A stretch of DNA of 64,000 bases from Planctomycetaceae bacterium (GCA_018660825.1 JABJJO010000045.1:17505-81504); one strand, 5' to 3'. Positions 39,213-51,013 are shown, counted from the first letter of the stretch. Translations and numbers: made by a program. The notes: generated from the letters alone by a model not told the origin.

Positions 39213-40526
39213 ATGCGCAACATCTACCGCTTTCTCTATGTTCTACCATTGCTGGTAACGGCGCTCTTCATCACTGGTTGTGATTCCGAAGAAGAAACGC
39301 CGCCGCTACCGCCAATTGTTGAAGATACACCCACTACGGACAATCCAGCAAGTGCAACAGGGACTCCGAGCACGACACCAGTAACGAACATTCATGGCAG
39401 TAACTCAGCAGATACCTCGGTTATTCTAGATGACTTCCAGTTCGCTGTTCTGGCACGGCCCACAAAACTCATGACGTCCAAACTCGTTGCTCCAATCATG
39501 GAAGCTTTGTTGTCCGACACCGCAGGCAATCAAAATCCACTAAACCAATTACAAGCTCAGACCGGAATTGCTGTTACTCAAATCGATCGAGTGTTGGTCC
39601 TTGGTAACATTCCAATTCCGAAACAAATTGACGCAGCTACTACTTATGAGCGGCATGGGAACGCGTTTGAACCCATCGAAACCGCACCGGCAGATGAAAA
39701 TCAACCTGATCCTGAAACCACCGTTGAACCCGCGATCGACGAACCCGCTACTAAGAAACCGCCGACCATGAAATATGGGGCGGTTATTACGTTGCTCGAC
39801 GGGACAGATATGGACGCACTCATCGCCAAGTTAAAAGAAGGTGGATTTGAAGTGACAACGGTAGACGGCACGGAAATCTGGCAACACAATTTTAACGAAG
39901 AGTTTGCCGTTCACATCAAAGATAATTCAACGATCATGTTGGGGTCAAAACCTGAGCTATTGCAAATGGTCGCTGGCAACGGCGGTGATAATGCACTAGC
40001 CGAACTTGTCTCTTCTCTGAGCGGAGATAATCTGCTTGTTGTCGCAACTGAAACAAAGTCGGTTTTTGACTCCGTCCCAGATTGGGCATTCAACGAACTT
40101 TTCGCCGAGACACCTCAACTTGCACCCGTAGTCGCTTTCATGAAAAACGTTAGCTCATCGGCGATCGCCATCAACCCTGATTCTGACACCCCCATCTTCA
40201 TCGAGCTCATGACACCCGATGAGGAAACGACGATCGACGTATTTACACAGGTTAATTTCTTTGCTGCGCTTGGAAAGAGCATTTTGCCAAATCAAGTACT
40301 GCAATTTGAAAACAACCCCAATGCTGAACCAGAAATGATTGAGGCATTAAAGATGGCCAACACACTTGTGCAAAACCTTAGTTTGACGAAAACGGACAAC
40401 ACCATTACGGTTTCCTTAAAGACCAATGGCGAGTTACGTGCACAAATAATTAAATTCATTAAAATGCGGGTCGCAAATGCCAAAGAGAACGCTGTCCTGG
40501 AATCGCCCGAAAGCATCCCGCAATAA
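39213..40526 (+). CDS. Predicted lipoprotein of unknown function
   Basis: Likely start 39213: MRNIYRFLYVLPLLVTALFITGCDSEEE (lipobox); acidic Pro-rich insert. Confidence 0.6.
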   Translation: MRNIYRFLYVLPLLVTALFITGCDSEEETPPLPPIVEDTPTTDNPASATGTPSTTPVTNIHGSNSADTSVILDDFQFAVLARPTKLMTSKLVAPIMEALLSDTAGNQNPLNQLQAQTGIAVTQIDRVLVLGNIPIPKQIDAATTYERHGNAFEPIETAPADENQPDPETTVEPAIDEPATKKPPTMKYGAVITLLDGTDMDALIAKLKEGGFEVTTVDGTEIWQHNFNEEFAVHIKDNSTIMLGSKPELLQMVAGNGGDNALAELVSSLSGDNLLVVATETKSVFDSVPDWAFNELFAETPQLAPVVAFMKNVSSSAIAINPDSDTPIFIELMTPDEETTIDVFTQVNFFAALGKSILPNQVLQFENNPNAEPEMIEALKMANTLVQNLSLTKTDNTITVSLKTNGELRAQIIKFIKMRVANAKENAVLESPESIPQ

Positions 40527-40584
40527 CATGTTTGCAATTTCTACGCTTTCTATGTTTCGCTTTCTACAGGAACGATTGACCAAG

Positions 40585-43500
40585 ATGAAACTATCTACCA
40601 TCGCCGTTTGTTTTTGGGCTGCATTATGTTTGTCCACCTCAGCTGCTGACCACACATATAACTGGTCCGCCACGCACTCACGAACTTGGGCTGGCGCCGA
40701 CTTTTGGGCGAACCGTTTACAAGATTGGGCCGTGCGTAATGGCCGCTTGGAATGTATCGCCGACCAATCTCGACTCGGCGTTCGCACCTTGCATACACTG
40801 ACACATCGATTAAACGATCAAACGGGACGATTTCAACTCGACGTAACTCTCGGACTCACAAATGATAATCCGGCCGCAGTGAACCACCATGGTCTAGCGG
40901 GATTTTTAATCGGTGTCGGTGGCGATTCCATGGACTACCGGGCGGCAGCAATCGTCCACCAGTACCGTGGTCTTGGAGCGGGGATACTTGCGGGTGTACG
41001 CCCCAACGGTTCTCTGGTCATCCAGGATTTCGAACAACTCGGATCTCTACAGCATGTCGCTGATGTGCCCAGCGGCACATTAAGCCGCGAGAAATGGAAG
41101 ATCGTCGATGTTGATAGTTTTGAAACTGGATCACCAGCTGCGAATATCCTCGACGGCAATGACAATACAATCTGGCACACGCAATGGAAAGCTGCCAAAC
41201 CGAAACATCCCCATCACGTTACAATCGATATGGGTCAAGCAAATGTGATTAATGGCTTTGCCTACCAACCTCGGACAAGCAACGTTACTGGGCGGATTTT
41301 AAAATACTCATTTTATATAAGTGCTGACGGTGAAACTTGGGGCGACCCCGTTGCCACTGGTTCACTGCCCGAGGGCGGAGAACTTCAGCAAGTATCCTGC
41401 AAAACCGTCAAGGGTCGATTTCTAAAACTTGTCGCTCTTTCATCGCATTTGGATCGACCCAGCACCGTGATAGCCGAATTCTATGCCTTGGGACAACAGG
41501 GGGCTGTTGTCAAACCTGCTCCCCCTGTCGTAGATACACTGGCCGGACACCGTTTACGATTATATGGTTTCGTACGTCCAGAGGAAAATCAGGCAACACT
41601 CACACTCGATTTGATCAATATAGCCAGTGGCGACGTCGTACAGAGCCTCTCTTACAAAACGGAGCCCGCGCGTCTTATTGGCAACGTGGCACTTGTATCA
41701 CACCCTGGTCAGGCATCCGATACACATCCTGGATGTCGATTTTGGTTTCAAGATTGGCAATTGCGGGGAAATAAAATATCTGCATTTTCGCAGCAACGCT
41801 TAGGTCCCATAATCGGAGCACAACATACAATAAGTCGTAAACGACTGAAGCTAACCGCACAATTGGCGCCCATCGGGGCCGACGACGTTCAAGAAGCGCA
41901 TTTAGACGTCCAACGCGATGAGCAATGGGTTCGCGTGGCGACGACTACGATCATCGTTCCTGGGTACACCGCACCGTTTGCGATTGATAATTGGGAGTCG
42001 GATAAAACGACACCCTATCGAGTGGTCTATGAAACCCGCGATCGCAGCGGTCAGTTACAAACCTCGGTGTTCGCGGGCACGATCCGTCGAGATCCGGTCG
42101 ACAAACAACAAATCGTTGTTGCTGGCTTTACGGGTAACCACAATGTCTCGCACAGTATCGGACGCCAACCGTTCGACTGGCGAAACGGCATGTGGTTTCC
42201 TCATCAAGAAGTCTCCGACCACGTCACCGCGCACAAGCCCGATGTGTTATTTTTCTCCGGCGATCAACTTTACGAAGGTCGCAGCCCAACGTTCCCGGAT
42301 ACTCAAAACATTCTGTTAGATTATCTCTACAAATGGTATCTCTGGTCTTGGGCATATCGAGACCTGACTCGCGACATTCCCACCGTGACGATCCCCGATG
42401 ACCACGATGTATTTCAGGGAAATGTGTGGGGCGAAGGTGGCCGCAAGGCGACCCGAGATCATTTTGGTGGATATGTGCACCCGGCTGAGTTCGTAAAAAT
42501 GGTCGATCGCACTCAAACTAGTCATTTGCCGGATGCTTACGATCCCACCAAAATTGATCAAGGCATTGGTGTGTACTATACCCAGATGACCTATGGTCGC
42601 ATTAGCTTCGCTATCCTAGAAGACCGTAAATTCAAGTCTGGTTGCGCCGGGCGCCTGCCTCCCACCGGAACGGCTCGACCAGATCACATTAACAATCCCA
42701 AGTTTGATGTCTTAAAAGCGGACGTCCCTGGATTAAAGCTATTGGGCGATCGGCAACTCACATTTTTGGAAGATTGGAGCGGCGACTGGCAGGGAGCCGA
42801 TATGAAAATGGCTCTGTCTCAGACCATTTTCGCGAACATGGCCACACATCACGGCGGGGGTTTGCAGTATTTGATCGCCGACTTGGATTCCAACGGTTGG
42901 CCACAAACCGGCCGCAATAAAGCAATTAGTGCTTTGCGTAAAGGATTTGCGTTCCACCTAGCGGGTGATCAACATCTGGCCACCATCGTGCACCACGGCG
43001 TGGAAGAACATAACAATTCCATTTGGTCCTTTTGTGTGCCCTCGATCGCCAATTTTTACCCGCGGATGTGGCAACCTAAAGTTGCGGGAGCAAATCGTCC
43101 GACAGGAGCACCGACGTGGCAAGGCGAGCATTTCGACGGATTTGGCAATCGAGTGACTGTTTATGCAGCAACCAATCCTGGACCAGACATGGGACACGAA
43201 CCTAAAGCGTTGCATAATGGTATGCCAGGATATGGAATCGTCATCATGGATAAAGAAAAGCGGACAATAAAAATGGAATGTTGGCCACGATTCGCAGATC
43301 CAACGGATCCCACTGCACGCCCCTATCCGGGTTGGCCTAAAACAATTAGCCAAACCGATAACTACCTTCGAAAAGCGGTGGCGTTCTTGCCAATGATTGA
43401 AACTGACATTGATAATCCGGTCATCCAAGTCCTTAATGACCAAACAGCAGACGTCGTTTACACAATTCGCATCAACGGCCGACAATTCAGCCCCAAAGTC

Positions 43501-43623
43501 TTTGCCGCGGGAACATATACCATCGTTGTCAGTGAACCCGACAAACAATGGTCGCAATCGTTTAAGAATATCGAATCGACACCGGGTGCCAATGGAAAAA
43601 TCGAGGTGACTCTAACCCCTTAG
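40585..43623 (+). CDS. Discoidin (F5/8 type C)-PhoD-like metallophosphoesterase fusion, secreted
   Basis: FETGSPAANILDGNDNTIWHTQW...ISADGETWGDPV...RFLKLVAL; VLFFSGDQLYEG...VTIPDDHDVFQGN; signal MKLSTIAVCFWAALCLSTSA. Confidence 0.8.
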   Translation: MKLSTIAVCFWAALCLSTSAADHTYNWSATHSRTWAGADFWANRLQDWAVRNGRLECIADQSRLGVRTLHTLTHRLNDQTGRFQLDVTLGLTNDNPAAVNHHGLAGFLIGVGGDSMDYRAAAIVHQYRGLGAGILAGVRPNGSLVIQDFEQLGSLQHVADVPSGTLSREKWKIVDVDSFETGSPAANILDGNDNTIWHTQWKAAKPKHPHHVTIDMGQANVINGFAYQPRTSNVTGRILKYSFYISADGETWGDPVATGSLPEGGELQQVSCKTVKGRFLKLVALSSHLDRPSTVIAEFYALGQQGAVVKPAPPVVDTLAGHRLRLYGFVRPEENQATLTLDLINIASGDVVQSLSYKTEPARLIGNVALVSHPGQASDTHPGCRFWFQDWQLRGNKISAFSQQRLGPIIGAQHTISRKRLKLTAQLAPIGADDVQEAHLDVQRDEQWVRVATTTIIVPGYTAPFAIDNWESDKTTPYRVVYETRDRSGQLQTSVFAGTIRRDPVDKQQIVVAGFTGNHNVSHSIGRQPFDWRNGMWFPHQEVSDHVTAHKPDVLFFSGDQLYEGRSPTFPDTQNILLDYLYKWYLWSWAYRDLTRDIPTVTIPDDHDVFQGNVWGEGGRKATRDHFGGYVHPAEFVKMVDRTQTSHLPDAYDPTKIDQGIGVYYTQMTYGRISFAILEDRKFKSGCAGRLPPTGTARPDHINNPKFDVLKADVPGLKLLGDRQLTFLEDWSGDWQGADMKMALSQTIFANMATHHGGGLQYLIADLDSNGWPQTGRNKAISALRKGFAFHLAGDQHLATIVHHGVEEHNNSIWSFCVPSIANFYPRMWQPKVAGANRPTGAPTWQGEHFDGFGNRVTVYAATNPGPDMGHEPKALHNGMPGYGIVIMDKEKRTIKMECWPRFADPTDPTARPYPGWPKTISQTDNYLRKAVAFLPMIETDIDNPVIQVLNDQTADVVYTIRINGRQFSPKVFAAGTYTIVVSEPDKQWSQSFKNIESTPGANGKIEVTLTP

Positions 43624-44828
43624 TCCTTCGTCTGAGGCCCATTTACGGCAAATTCCATAATCCGTATTGCCCAGCCCTGACTTTGGGCGTCGGAAGCCTT
43701 ACTAATCCGAACAGTTAAAACATGGGGGCCCACATTCAGATCTTCCGCGAAAATAACAGTTCGTGGGTAATGCAGGCCTCGGCTATGACGATGGTACAAA
43801 TTAACGGTTTGCCATGAACCACCATCCACTTGTACTTCCACGACTCCGGCATCGGGACCTGCTAGAACAAAGGCTCCCATAAACGTGCCCTGAAATGTAA
43901 AACGAAATTCACTCCCTGGTTTTTGCCCATGGAGTAACGGTGCACCGCCAAATCGATTACGGAAACCTCCTTTGATCTCTTTCCATGCTGGCTCCGAAAA
44001 TCGCCAATCCGTTCCCCGCTGGGCTTTTTGCGGGCTGACAAAATGTCCATCCACATAGCTCTTGGCGTCCAATAGGACCTCCGGTTGAAAATGAGGCGTG
44101 ATACGGTTTACTGGTTTCTCCCACCCCTGCTGCAGTAGTTTGACCAGCATCAAATGACAAATAGCATTCCCGTGAGGTTTCGGATGCACGCCGCCATACA
44201 TAGCCCATGTTGTTGTTTTTGAATCAATCAACTGGGTAATTTCACTGCAGAGGTCACTTGTAGAAATACGATGATGTTTGCAAACGGCATTATGTGCTTC
44301 CATCGATACAGGCATCTTCCCTTGCCGAAGTCGATCCATCATCCCCGGATTGGCAAAATGCGTCACTATGATATCCGCCTGCGGATTATGTCGACGTACT
44401 TGAGCAATCATCCCTTCCATGCCACGTACGGCATGCGCAAAATCAAATCCCGCATCCTGATCATCATTTACAGCAAACTCAATAAACAGCAAATCCACCG
44501 GACCTTTTGACAGAACATCCCGCTGTATTCGGTACGCGCCTGTCATTGAACATGTCGAGGCAATACCGGCATCGGTAAAAGTGAATTGTGTTACAGGAAA
44601 TTGTTGCTGTAAATAAGCACTCATTAACGGTCGATACCCGTTCATTTCGGTGATACTACCGCCAATAAAGGCGACATGTCCCCGCTTGGTAGACTCAAAC
44701 ACAAATTTGCTATTGGTCAACGATCCCCGCAGGTGATAATGGTCATCCGAAACATTTGGCAATTCCTCAGCGACAACATTGGTGGAGATTGTCAGCAAAG
44801 CAATGCACATAATTTGCAGATAGGTCAT
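43620..44828 (-). CDS. SGNH/GDSL hydrolase family protein, secreted
   Basis: HVAFIGGSITEMNGYRPLMSAYLQQQFP; LLFIEFAVND; VHPKPHGNAICHLML. Confidence 0.82.
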   Translation of the reverse strand: MTYLQIMCIALLTISTNVVAEELPNVSDDHYHLRGSLTNSKFVFESTKRGHVAFIGGSITEMNGYRPLMSAYLQQQFPVTQFTFTDAGIASTCSMTGAYRIQRDVLSKGPVDLLFIEFAVNDDQDAGFDFAHAVRGMEGMIAQVRRHNPQADIIVTHFANPGMMDRLRQGKMPVSMEAHNAVCKHHRISTSDLCSEITQLIDSKTTTWAMYGGVHPKPHGNAICHLMLVKLLQQGWEKPVNRITPHFQPEVLLDAKSYVDGHFVSPQKAQRGTDWRFSEPAWKEIKGGFRNRFGGAPLLHGQKPGSEFRFTFQGTFMGAFVLAGPDAGVVEVQVDGGSWQTVNLYHRHSRGLHYPRTVIFAEDLNVGPHVLTVRISKASDAQSQGWAIRIMEFAVNGPQTKD

Positions 44829-46276
44829 CAGGCAATAATCTCATTAACAATTCGGGCATCGGATACGACCAGCTTTTGTTCCTGGCCGTTATGTAAATAA
44901 TACAGTTCGTTATGATCAAGTCCAAAGAGGTGCAACACGGTGGCTTGATAGTCATTGGGTTTTACAATATTTTCCACAGCCCGATGTCCGACATCATCTG
45001 TGTTTCCGTAGGTCATGCCGCCTTGAATCCCACCTCCGGCTAGCCACGTGCTAAAGCCCTGCCCATTATGATCGCGGCCACCTGTCTTCGGATCCCCTTC
45101 CATAACGGGCAGTCTTCCAATTTCGCCCCCCCAATGCACAAGCACCTCATCTAACATCCCGCGCTGTTTTAGATCTTTTACTAATCCCGACGAGGGAACA
45201 TCAGTCTTGCGGCAAGCACTGGGGAGTGTATTAATCAGATTCGTATGGTTATCCCATGGCTGCCCTGAATGAAACAATTGCACGAATCGTACACCACGTT
45301 CCACCATCCGTCTAGCGATCAGACAGCGCGTACCATAATCCCGCGTGACCTCTTGATCAATGCCATACAATTGCTGTGTCGCTTTGGTCTCCTGGGAAAT
45401 GTCGAGGGCTTCACTGGCCGAATCTTGCATCCGTGCTGCCAATTCATAACTGGCAATTCTCGCTTCCAAATCGTGTTCGCCCGGGTGTTTGTCCAAATGT
45501 CGCCGATTGATTCTATTAAGGAACGAGAGATTGGAAGCTTGCACGGTCCCTTGTAAATGTGCCGGCGCCGCCAGATTAAGAATTCGTGGTTCTTTCGGTC
45601 GCAGAACCGTGCCCTGAAATAAAGATGGCATCCAGCCATTGGACCAGTTATGCGTGCTGTCCACTGGCGTTCCAGCCGGATCGGTAAGCACCATATAAGC
45701 GGGCAAGTTCTGCGAGATCGAGCCCAGCCCATAGGTGATCCAACTGCCCAGCGATGGTCGTCCGGTTACCCCGGCAATACCAGCATTCATATAACGGATT
45801 GAAACCTCATGGCCATTATGGCCCGTGTGCATTGAACGAATGACACAAACATCGTCCACGATAGAACTCAACCCAGGCAATAGCTCGGAAATTTCTGTGC
45901 CGCATTCACCCTGTTTACTAAATTTGAAGCTGGAACCCTTCAGCGTCTTGGTCGCCCGTTTAATAAAGCTAAAGCCAACTTCGCCGTCATAGGTTTTCCC
46001 ATCCAGTCGTGTCAATTCCGGTTTGGGATCCATGAGTTCCATATGGGCAGGACCGCCATGCTGAAATAACGAAATCATCGCTTTGGCGGTTGGGTGACCA
46101 TGCGGCTTGCGCGGATGCATATCATAAGTGACAGGCGCCTGCTGTACATTCTTGGGTACAGCCAACAGGTTCTCTTCCCCCAACAACGTTGCTAATGCGA
46201 CCATGCCCACGCCCATCGCATTTTCCGACAGAAATTGACGACGATTTACTCCCAGGTTTGTTCCAGTGGGCAACAT
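44828..46276 (-). CDS. DUF1501 domain-containing protein (Tat signal)
   Basis: NRRQFLSENAMGVGMVALATLLG; ISLFQHGGPAHMELMDPKPEL; GRDHNGQGFSTWLAGGGIQGG. Confidence 0.93.
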   Translation of the reverse strand: MLPTGTNLGVNRRQFLSENAMGVGMVALATLLGEENLLAVPKNVQQAPVTYDMHPRKPHGHPTAKAMISLFQHGGPAHMELMDPKPELTRLDGKTYDGEVGFSFIKRATKTLKGSSFKFSKQGECGTEISELLPGLSSIVDDVCVIRSMHTGHNGHEVSIRYMNAGIAGVTGRPSLGSWITYGLGSISQNLPAYMVLTDPAGTPVDSTHNWSNGWMPSLFQGTVLRPKEPRILNLAAPAHLQGTVQASNLSFLNRINRRHLDKHPGEHDLEARIASYELAARMQDSASEALDISQETKATQQLYGIDQEVTRDYGTRCLIARRMVERGVRFVQLFHSGQPWDNHTNLINTLPSACRKTDVPSSGLVKDLKQRGMLDEVLVHWGGEIGRLPVMEGDPKTGGRDHNGQGFSTWLAGGGIQGGMTYGNTDDVGHRAVENIVKPNDYQATVLHLFGLDHNELYYLHNGQEQKLVVSDARIVNEIIA

Positions 46277-46279
46277 CTT

Positions 46280-49200
46280 TTACTCAATATATAAAAATTG
46301 ATTAGATCCCAGTAAGGCCTGGCAATAGTTTGTCATCGCCTGCGATAAGGGGTTTTTGTGGTTTTCTGTGCGAAGTAATTCAACTTGTTCACGAATGAAG
46401 TCGACGGATAATTTAAGCTCATCGATCGTGGGGCGGCGGCCATATGCCAGCAACCAACCGTAAGCGACTTGTTGCGATACGGTGGCATTTTGCTCAAACG
46501 ATGATACTTCGAGCGGGCCGTGAAAGTCGCTGTGCGAATCCCATGTCCGCTCCCCATCTGCTGCCGCGAATGTTATTGTGAATTTATTGGTAAAGCCGTC
46601 TGAGGTGTGTGTTGCTTGAGAATCGATGATCGTGTCAATGGTATCCCCCACCTCAACCTCTATCGAAACTTCGTACTTCTCTTCTGTATTGTGAACCGCC
46701 CATGTACCACTTTCACCAGTGCGGCTGCTAAAAAGCGTCATGCTAACACCGTCACCATTATCCGTGGCATGCTTCAACATCCCAGTAATCGTGACTTGCC
46801 CCGACACGGGCGAAGTCCAACGACGAATTGGTTTGTATTGAGGTGTAGCCGCATGACCGCCGCTGGCTGTGATTAACGAATAAGATATCGTCTTGTCTGG
46901 CAATTCTTCGCTGCCGCTCCAACGCCCTTTGCCAAAATAAGCGAAATCGGTAAACGATATTTCTGCTTGTTCATCCCCAGCACTCGCTTGAATCGAGCCA
47001 TGCCCGTATCGCCACGGATTCGGATTCACCAGATCTTGTGGTAATAGCGTTAGCTTTACACTTTTGACTTCTTCTTCCGTAATCGTCGTAGCAGCCTCAA
47101 TATTCAATCGCTGGGCAAATGCGTCGGCGAACCCCAATATAAATTCACTGTTCATTAACATCAGAGACTGTGTTGCGACGGTGGAATTATTACGATCCGT
47201 GCAATTCACTTCCATTACAGGCGCATCAAATGATTTGAGTATCGCGACCGGTTGTGTCCGACGCACTTGGATGTATACACTCCGCCGCTGCTTGTCACCT
47301 GTGACAACAATTTGCCCTGCAGCGTCTGCCGAAACACTGACTGACGGGCCAAACAACGTTTTATTCAACCGTCCACTTACAGCGAGGACCGAATCACGAA
47401 TTGTTTCCGCTTCGAGTCGATGCACGGGGAAATGAGAATAATATCGATTTGAGCCATCAATACCATCGGCCACCGGCGTGCGCAAGGACTGTTGCCGATA
47501 GACGGTCGACGTCATGATCTTGCGATGCAGGTGTTTAAGGCTCCACCCCTTAGACATAAATTCATCTGCCAACCAATCTAATAGCTCGAGATTACTTGGT
47601 TTCGTACCAAGTTTTCCAAATTCGCCGGTGGTCGACACCAAACCTTTGCCAAAATGTAACATCCAAAATCGATTGACAAGTACGCGTGCAACTAATGGAT
47701 GGCGGCCACTCGTTAAGTACCGTGCATAAGCTAATCGACGTCCCGACGAGGGTAAACTCGGGTCGTTATCCGTAATTTCTAACGGACTATCTGCCGCAGC
47801 CGCAACCTTCAATCCACCTGGCTTGACCTCATGTTGCGGTTGGCGATAATCGCCGCGATAAAACAACAAAGTCGGATTTATTTTTTGTTGCTTTTCGGTA
47901 ATAGCTCGAACATATTTGTGTTCCGGCTTTTTCGCCCTTATCTTTGCGATGTCGGCAGCCATCGCCTTGAGTTTATCAGCGTGGGGTTGGTTATATTGGT
48001 ACAAAACCCCCGGACTTAACTTAGCAATATTTGGATTATCTGCTAACGCCTTCTTATGTTCTGCGGTGCGTTTATCAACTGCCGTACTATGGGCTTCCTT
48101 TAATAAAGCCCGCTTGGACTCTTCCACTTTGCCCAGTTCCAGCTTTAACACTTCCGCCATAAACTCGCTTTGCTTTTCATTGCGTTCTTTTACCTTCACT
48201 GCCGCCTGTTTTTCAACTTCGGCAGCTTTAGCATGATCTTCATCGGTATACAGCGATATGGCGCGACCACTCGGTACATGCCACTGCTGCGGATCCAAGG
48301 CCGGCTCAAACACCGCACGAATACGGTAGTAGTCCTCTTGGGAAATCGGGTCATAACGATGGTCGTGACATTGGGCACAACCTACCGACAAGCCCAATAG
48401 AGACGTGGACACCATTTTGATCGTGTCGGTAACAACTTGATTACGAACAACGTCATTATTCTCTTGTCCGGTACCATCAGCGACCATTCGCAGAAAACCG
48501 GTCGCTGTTAGGCGTGCAATTTCGTCGTCAGTCATATTTGAATAGGGTGGAGTAACCAGTTCATCACCGGCCAACTGCCAAACAACAAATTGATCGATCG
48601 CCATATCACTATTAAAGGCTTTAATTACCCAATCCCGATACTGGAATGCCCATGTTCGTACTTGGTCACTGTTTGAATATCCCTCCGAATCAGCATAGCC
48701 CGCGATATCCAGCCAATGTCGCCCCCACCGTTCACCATAATGCTCCGACGCCAGCAGACGATCGATTGCTTTTTCCCACGCATCACTATCTTTATCGTCT
48801 AAGAACTGTTGAATCTGTTTGGGCGTAGGAGGTAAACCTGTCAAATCCAACGCTGCCCGCCTAATTAATGTTTGACGATCAGCGTCAGCAGCAAAACTCA
48901 AATCATGCTGTTGCATCGCTGCTAGCAACAGTGCATCAATCGGAGTCCGCACGCGATCCGCTTTAGTGATCGATGGCACGGCAGGGCGGACAATGGTTTG
49001 AAATGCCCAATACGCTCGTTCTTCAGCACTAACACCTAAGCCTGGGCCAATGGATGCGGGTTCGGGGCGGGCTGTTTTTGCACCCTCTTGGATCCACTGC
49101 TGTAAGATAGCAATTTTATCTTCTGGCACACGATGATCGCCGGGCGGCATCTCACCACCCTTCACGCGCTCCAGCAAATAACTCCCAGCAGCATCTCCTT

Positions 49201-49462
49201 TAACAATCGCAGGACCTGAATCACCACCCTGCTCCATGAAATGCACGAGCCGTAAATCAAGCTCGCCGGACAATTTCTCGGTCGCTCCATGACAATCAAA
49301 ACAGTATGTACGAAACAGCGGCCGGATGTCGCCTTCAAAGGTGAGCTCTCTTTCATCGGCTAGACAAGAAGCACTCACACAAACAACTGCGGCTGCGGTC
49401 AAAACAAGTTTTTGTAATATACGCATAGGGGAATGTTTTAGGGGGGGCAGAAAGAGCAGCAA
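46280..49462 (-). CDS. PSD1 and planctomycete cytochrome c / DUF1549 / DUF1553 protein (start probably 49426)
   Basis: [96 protein letters not shown]. Confidence 0.93.
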   Translation of the reverse strand: MLLFLPPLKHSPMRILQKLVLTAAAVVCVSASCLADERELTFEGDIRPLFRTYCFDCHGATEKLSGELDLRLVHFMEQGGDSGPAIVKGDAAGSYLLERVKGGEMPPGDHRVPEDKIAILQQWIQEGAKTARPEPASIGPGLGVSAEERAYWAFQTIVRPAVPSITKADRVRTPIDALLLAAMQQHDLSFAADADRQTLIRRAALDLTGLPPTPKQIQQFLDDKDSDAWEKAIDRLLASEHYGERWGRHWLDIAGYADSEGYSNSDQVRTWAFQYRDWVIKAFNSDMAIDQFVVWQLAGDELVTPPYSNMTDDEIARLTATGFLRMVADGTGQENNDVVRNQVVTDTIKMVSTSLLGLSVGCAQCHDHRYDPISQEDYYRIRAVFEPALDPQQWHVPSGRAISLYTDEDHAKAAEVEKQAAVKVKERNEKQSEFMAEVLKLELGKVEESKRALLKEAHSTAVDKRTAEHKKALADNPNIAKLSPGVLYQYNQPHADKLKAMAADIAKIRAKKPEHKYVRAITEKQQKINPTLLFYRGDYRQPQHEVKPGGLKVAAAADSPLEITDNDPSLPSSGRRLAYARYLTSGRHPLVARVLVNRFWMLHFGKGLVSTTGEFGKLGTKPSNLELLDWLADEFMSKGWSLKHLHRKIMTSTVYRQQSLRTPVADGIDGSNRYYSHFPVHRLEAETIRDSVLAVSGRLNKTLFGPSVSVSADAAGQIVVTGDKQRRSVYIQVRRTQPVAILKSFDAPVMEVNCTDRNNSTVATQSLMLMNSEFILGFADAFAQRLNIEAATTITEEEVKSVKLTLLPQDLVNPNPWRYGHGSIQASAGDEQAEISFTDFAYFGKGRWSGSEELPDKTISYSLITASGGHAATPQYKPIRRWTSPVSGQVTITGMLKHATDNGDGVSMTLFSSRTGESGTWAVHNTEEKYEVSIEVEVGDTIDTIIDSQATHTSDGFTNKFTITFAAADGERTWDSHSDFHGPLEVSSFEQNATVSQQVAYGWLLAYGRRPTIDELKLSVDFIREQVELLRTENHKNPLSQAMTNYCQALLGSNQFLYIE

Positions 49463-49547
49463 ATCGACACCAGGCTAGGCGTTCCGTTTACCACTATCCT
49501 CTATAATAGCGAACAACCACCCCTATAACAAATACCTCTTTTGCGGT

Positions 49548-50969
49548 GTGAGCAATTCAAACATGTCTGTAGTACTCGGTTTAGACATTGGAACAACCAC
49601 CATTACCGCCTTAGCGCTCGATGCCAATCTCGGGCGAACCATTGCTTGCCACAGCGTTGCCAACAACACACAAACAATTCAGCCGGCGAATGACCCCCAA
49701 GGTCGTAGTGAATGGGATGCACCATTGATATTGCAGCGTGCAGGTGACTGTCTGCGTGAAATCGCTCAAGAACTTGAAAGCCGCGCTGCTGAAATCTCTG
49801 GCCTAGGAATCACTGGGCAGCAACATGGCGTTGTCTTAGTCGATCAAAATCTACAATGTGTCACACCCTATATCAACTGGCAGGATCGCCGTGGGGAATT
49901 GTCTGCCCGCGACCTTAATGGTAACCACGATACGTTTATCGATTTTGCCCACAGTCTTATTGGTACTAATGCGCAGCAGCGGCACGGCTGCAAACTCGCC
50001 ACCGGCTATATGGGATGCACGCTCGCTTGGTTGCATCACTATGAGTCTTTGCCCAACGATTGCACTGCCGCTTTTATTATGGACTACATCGCAGCGACAT
50101 TTGCAACCAGCAAGATAGTCAGCAGCCCGAGCAGTGCTGCTAGCAGTGGGATTTTTGACATTCATCAACAGGGCTGGGACCTAAACTCCATCAACGCATT
50201 GGGACTATCTTCGGATATTTTTCCCGCTATTGGTAAGGCTACCGAGGTACTTGGTAACCTCAGCGAAGAGTGGGCGACGACCATGCACTTACCAGCGGAA
50301 ATCCCAATCTTCGTGGCCAGTGGAGATAATCAAGCGAGTTTTATGGGCACTGTAACGGATCCCGAGACACAACTACTTATAAACGTCGGCACGGGAGGAC
50401 AGGTTGCGATGTACAGCGAAACCGCCGTTGATCATCCAGATTTGGAAGTACGCCCATTTCCAATGGGCGGATATTTGCTAGTGAGTGCGGGGTTGTGTGG
50501 GGGTCGCAGTTTTGCGGAACTCGAACGATTTTTCGCAACAACGCTGCATGACTTCACCGGCAGTGCCCCCAAAGACAATTTGTTTAATCAAATGTGTGAC
50601 CTGGCCGGCGAGATCCCCGCGGGCTCCGACGGTTTGCGATGCTCGCCCTTGTTCACCGGCACGCGCAGCAGACCAGAAACACGAGCCTTTTGGGAGCACG
50701 TTGGACTGGACAATTTTACCGCGGGACATCTTATTCGAGCATTGCTCGAAGGTATGGCCCGCGTGTTTGGCGAAGGGTATACAATGATGAAAGAGGGCAC
50801 TGGGCGGGAAATGACTAACATCGTCTGTGCTGGCAACGGTTTGCGGGAAAACGCCTTGCTACGTGAATGCGTTGAACTAGAACTCCAGTTGCCACTACAC
50901 GTAGCCGCCGCGCGGGAAGAGGCTTGTATCGGTGCTGCTATGATCGCAGCCGCCGGGCTGGGAATCTAA
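49548..50969 (+). CDS. FGGY-family carbohydrate kinase
   Basis: VVLGLDIGTTTITALALD; GLGITGQQHGVVLVD; INVGTGGQVAMYS; VCAGNGLRENALLRECVE; alternative ATG at 49563. Confidence 0.85.
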   Translation: MSNSNMSVVLGLDIGTTTITALALDANLGRTIACHSVANNTQTIQPANDPQGRSEWDAPLILQRAGDCLREIAQELESRAAEISGLGITGQQHGVVLVDQNLQCVTPYINWQDRRGELSARDLNGNHDTFIDFAHSLIGTNAQQRHGCKLATGYMGCTLAWLHHYESLPNDCTAAFIMDYIAATFATSKIVSSPSSAASSGIFDIHQQGWDLNSINALGLSSDIFPAIGKATEVLGNLSEEWATTMHLPAEIPIFVASGDNQASFMGTVTDPETQLLINVGTGGQVAMYSETAVDHPDLEVRPFPMGGYLLVSAGLCGGRSFAELERFFATTLHDFTGSAPKDNLFNQMCDLAGEIPAGSDGLRCSPLFTGTRSRPETRAFWEHVGLDNFTAGHLIRALLEGMARVFGEGYTMMKEGTGREMTNIVCAGNGLRENALLRECVELELQLPLHVAAAREEACIGAAMIAAAGLGI

Positions 50970-51013
50970 CGGCCGCGCGGGACGGGCTCCTTCAAATCGT
51001 TTCCCCAGCACCC

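Noticed and set aside
42958-43557. 199-aa minus-strand ORF
   Set aside because: Lies entirely antisense to the well-supported PhoD-like gene; composition looks like a shadow ORF.
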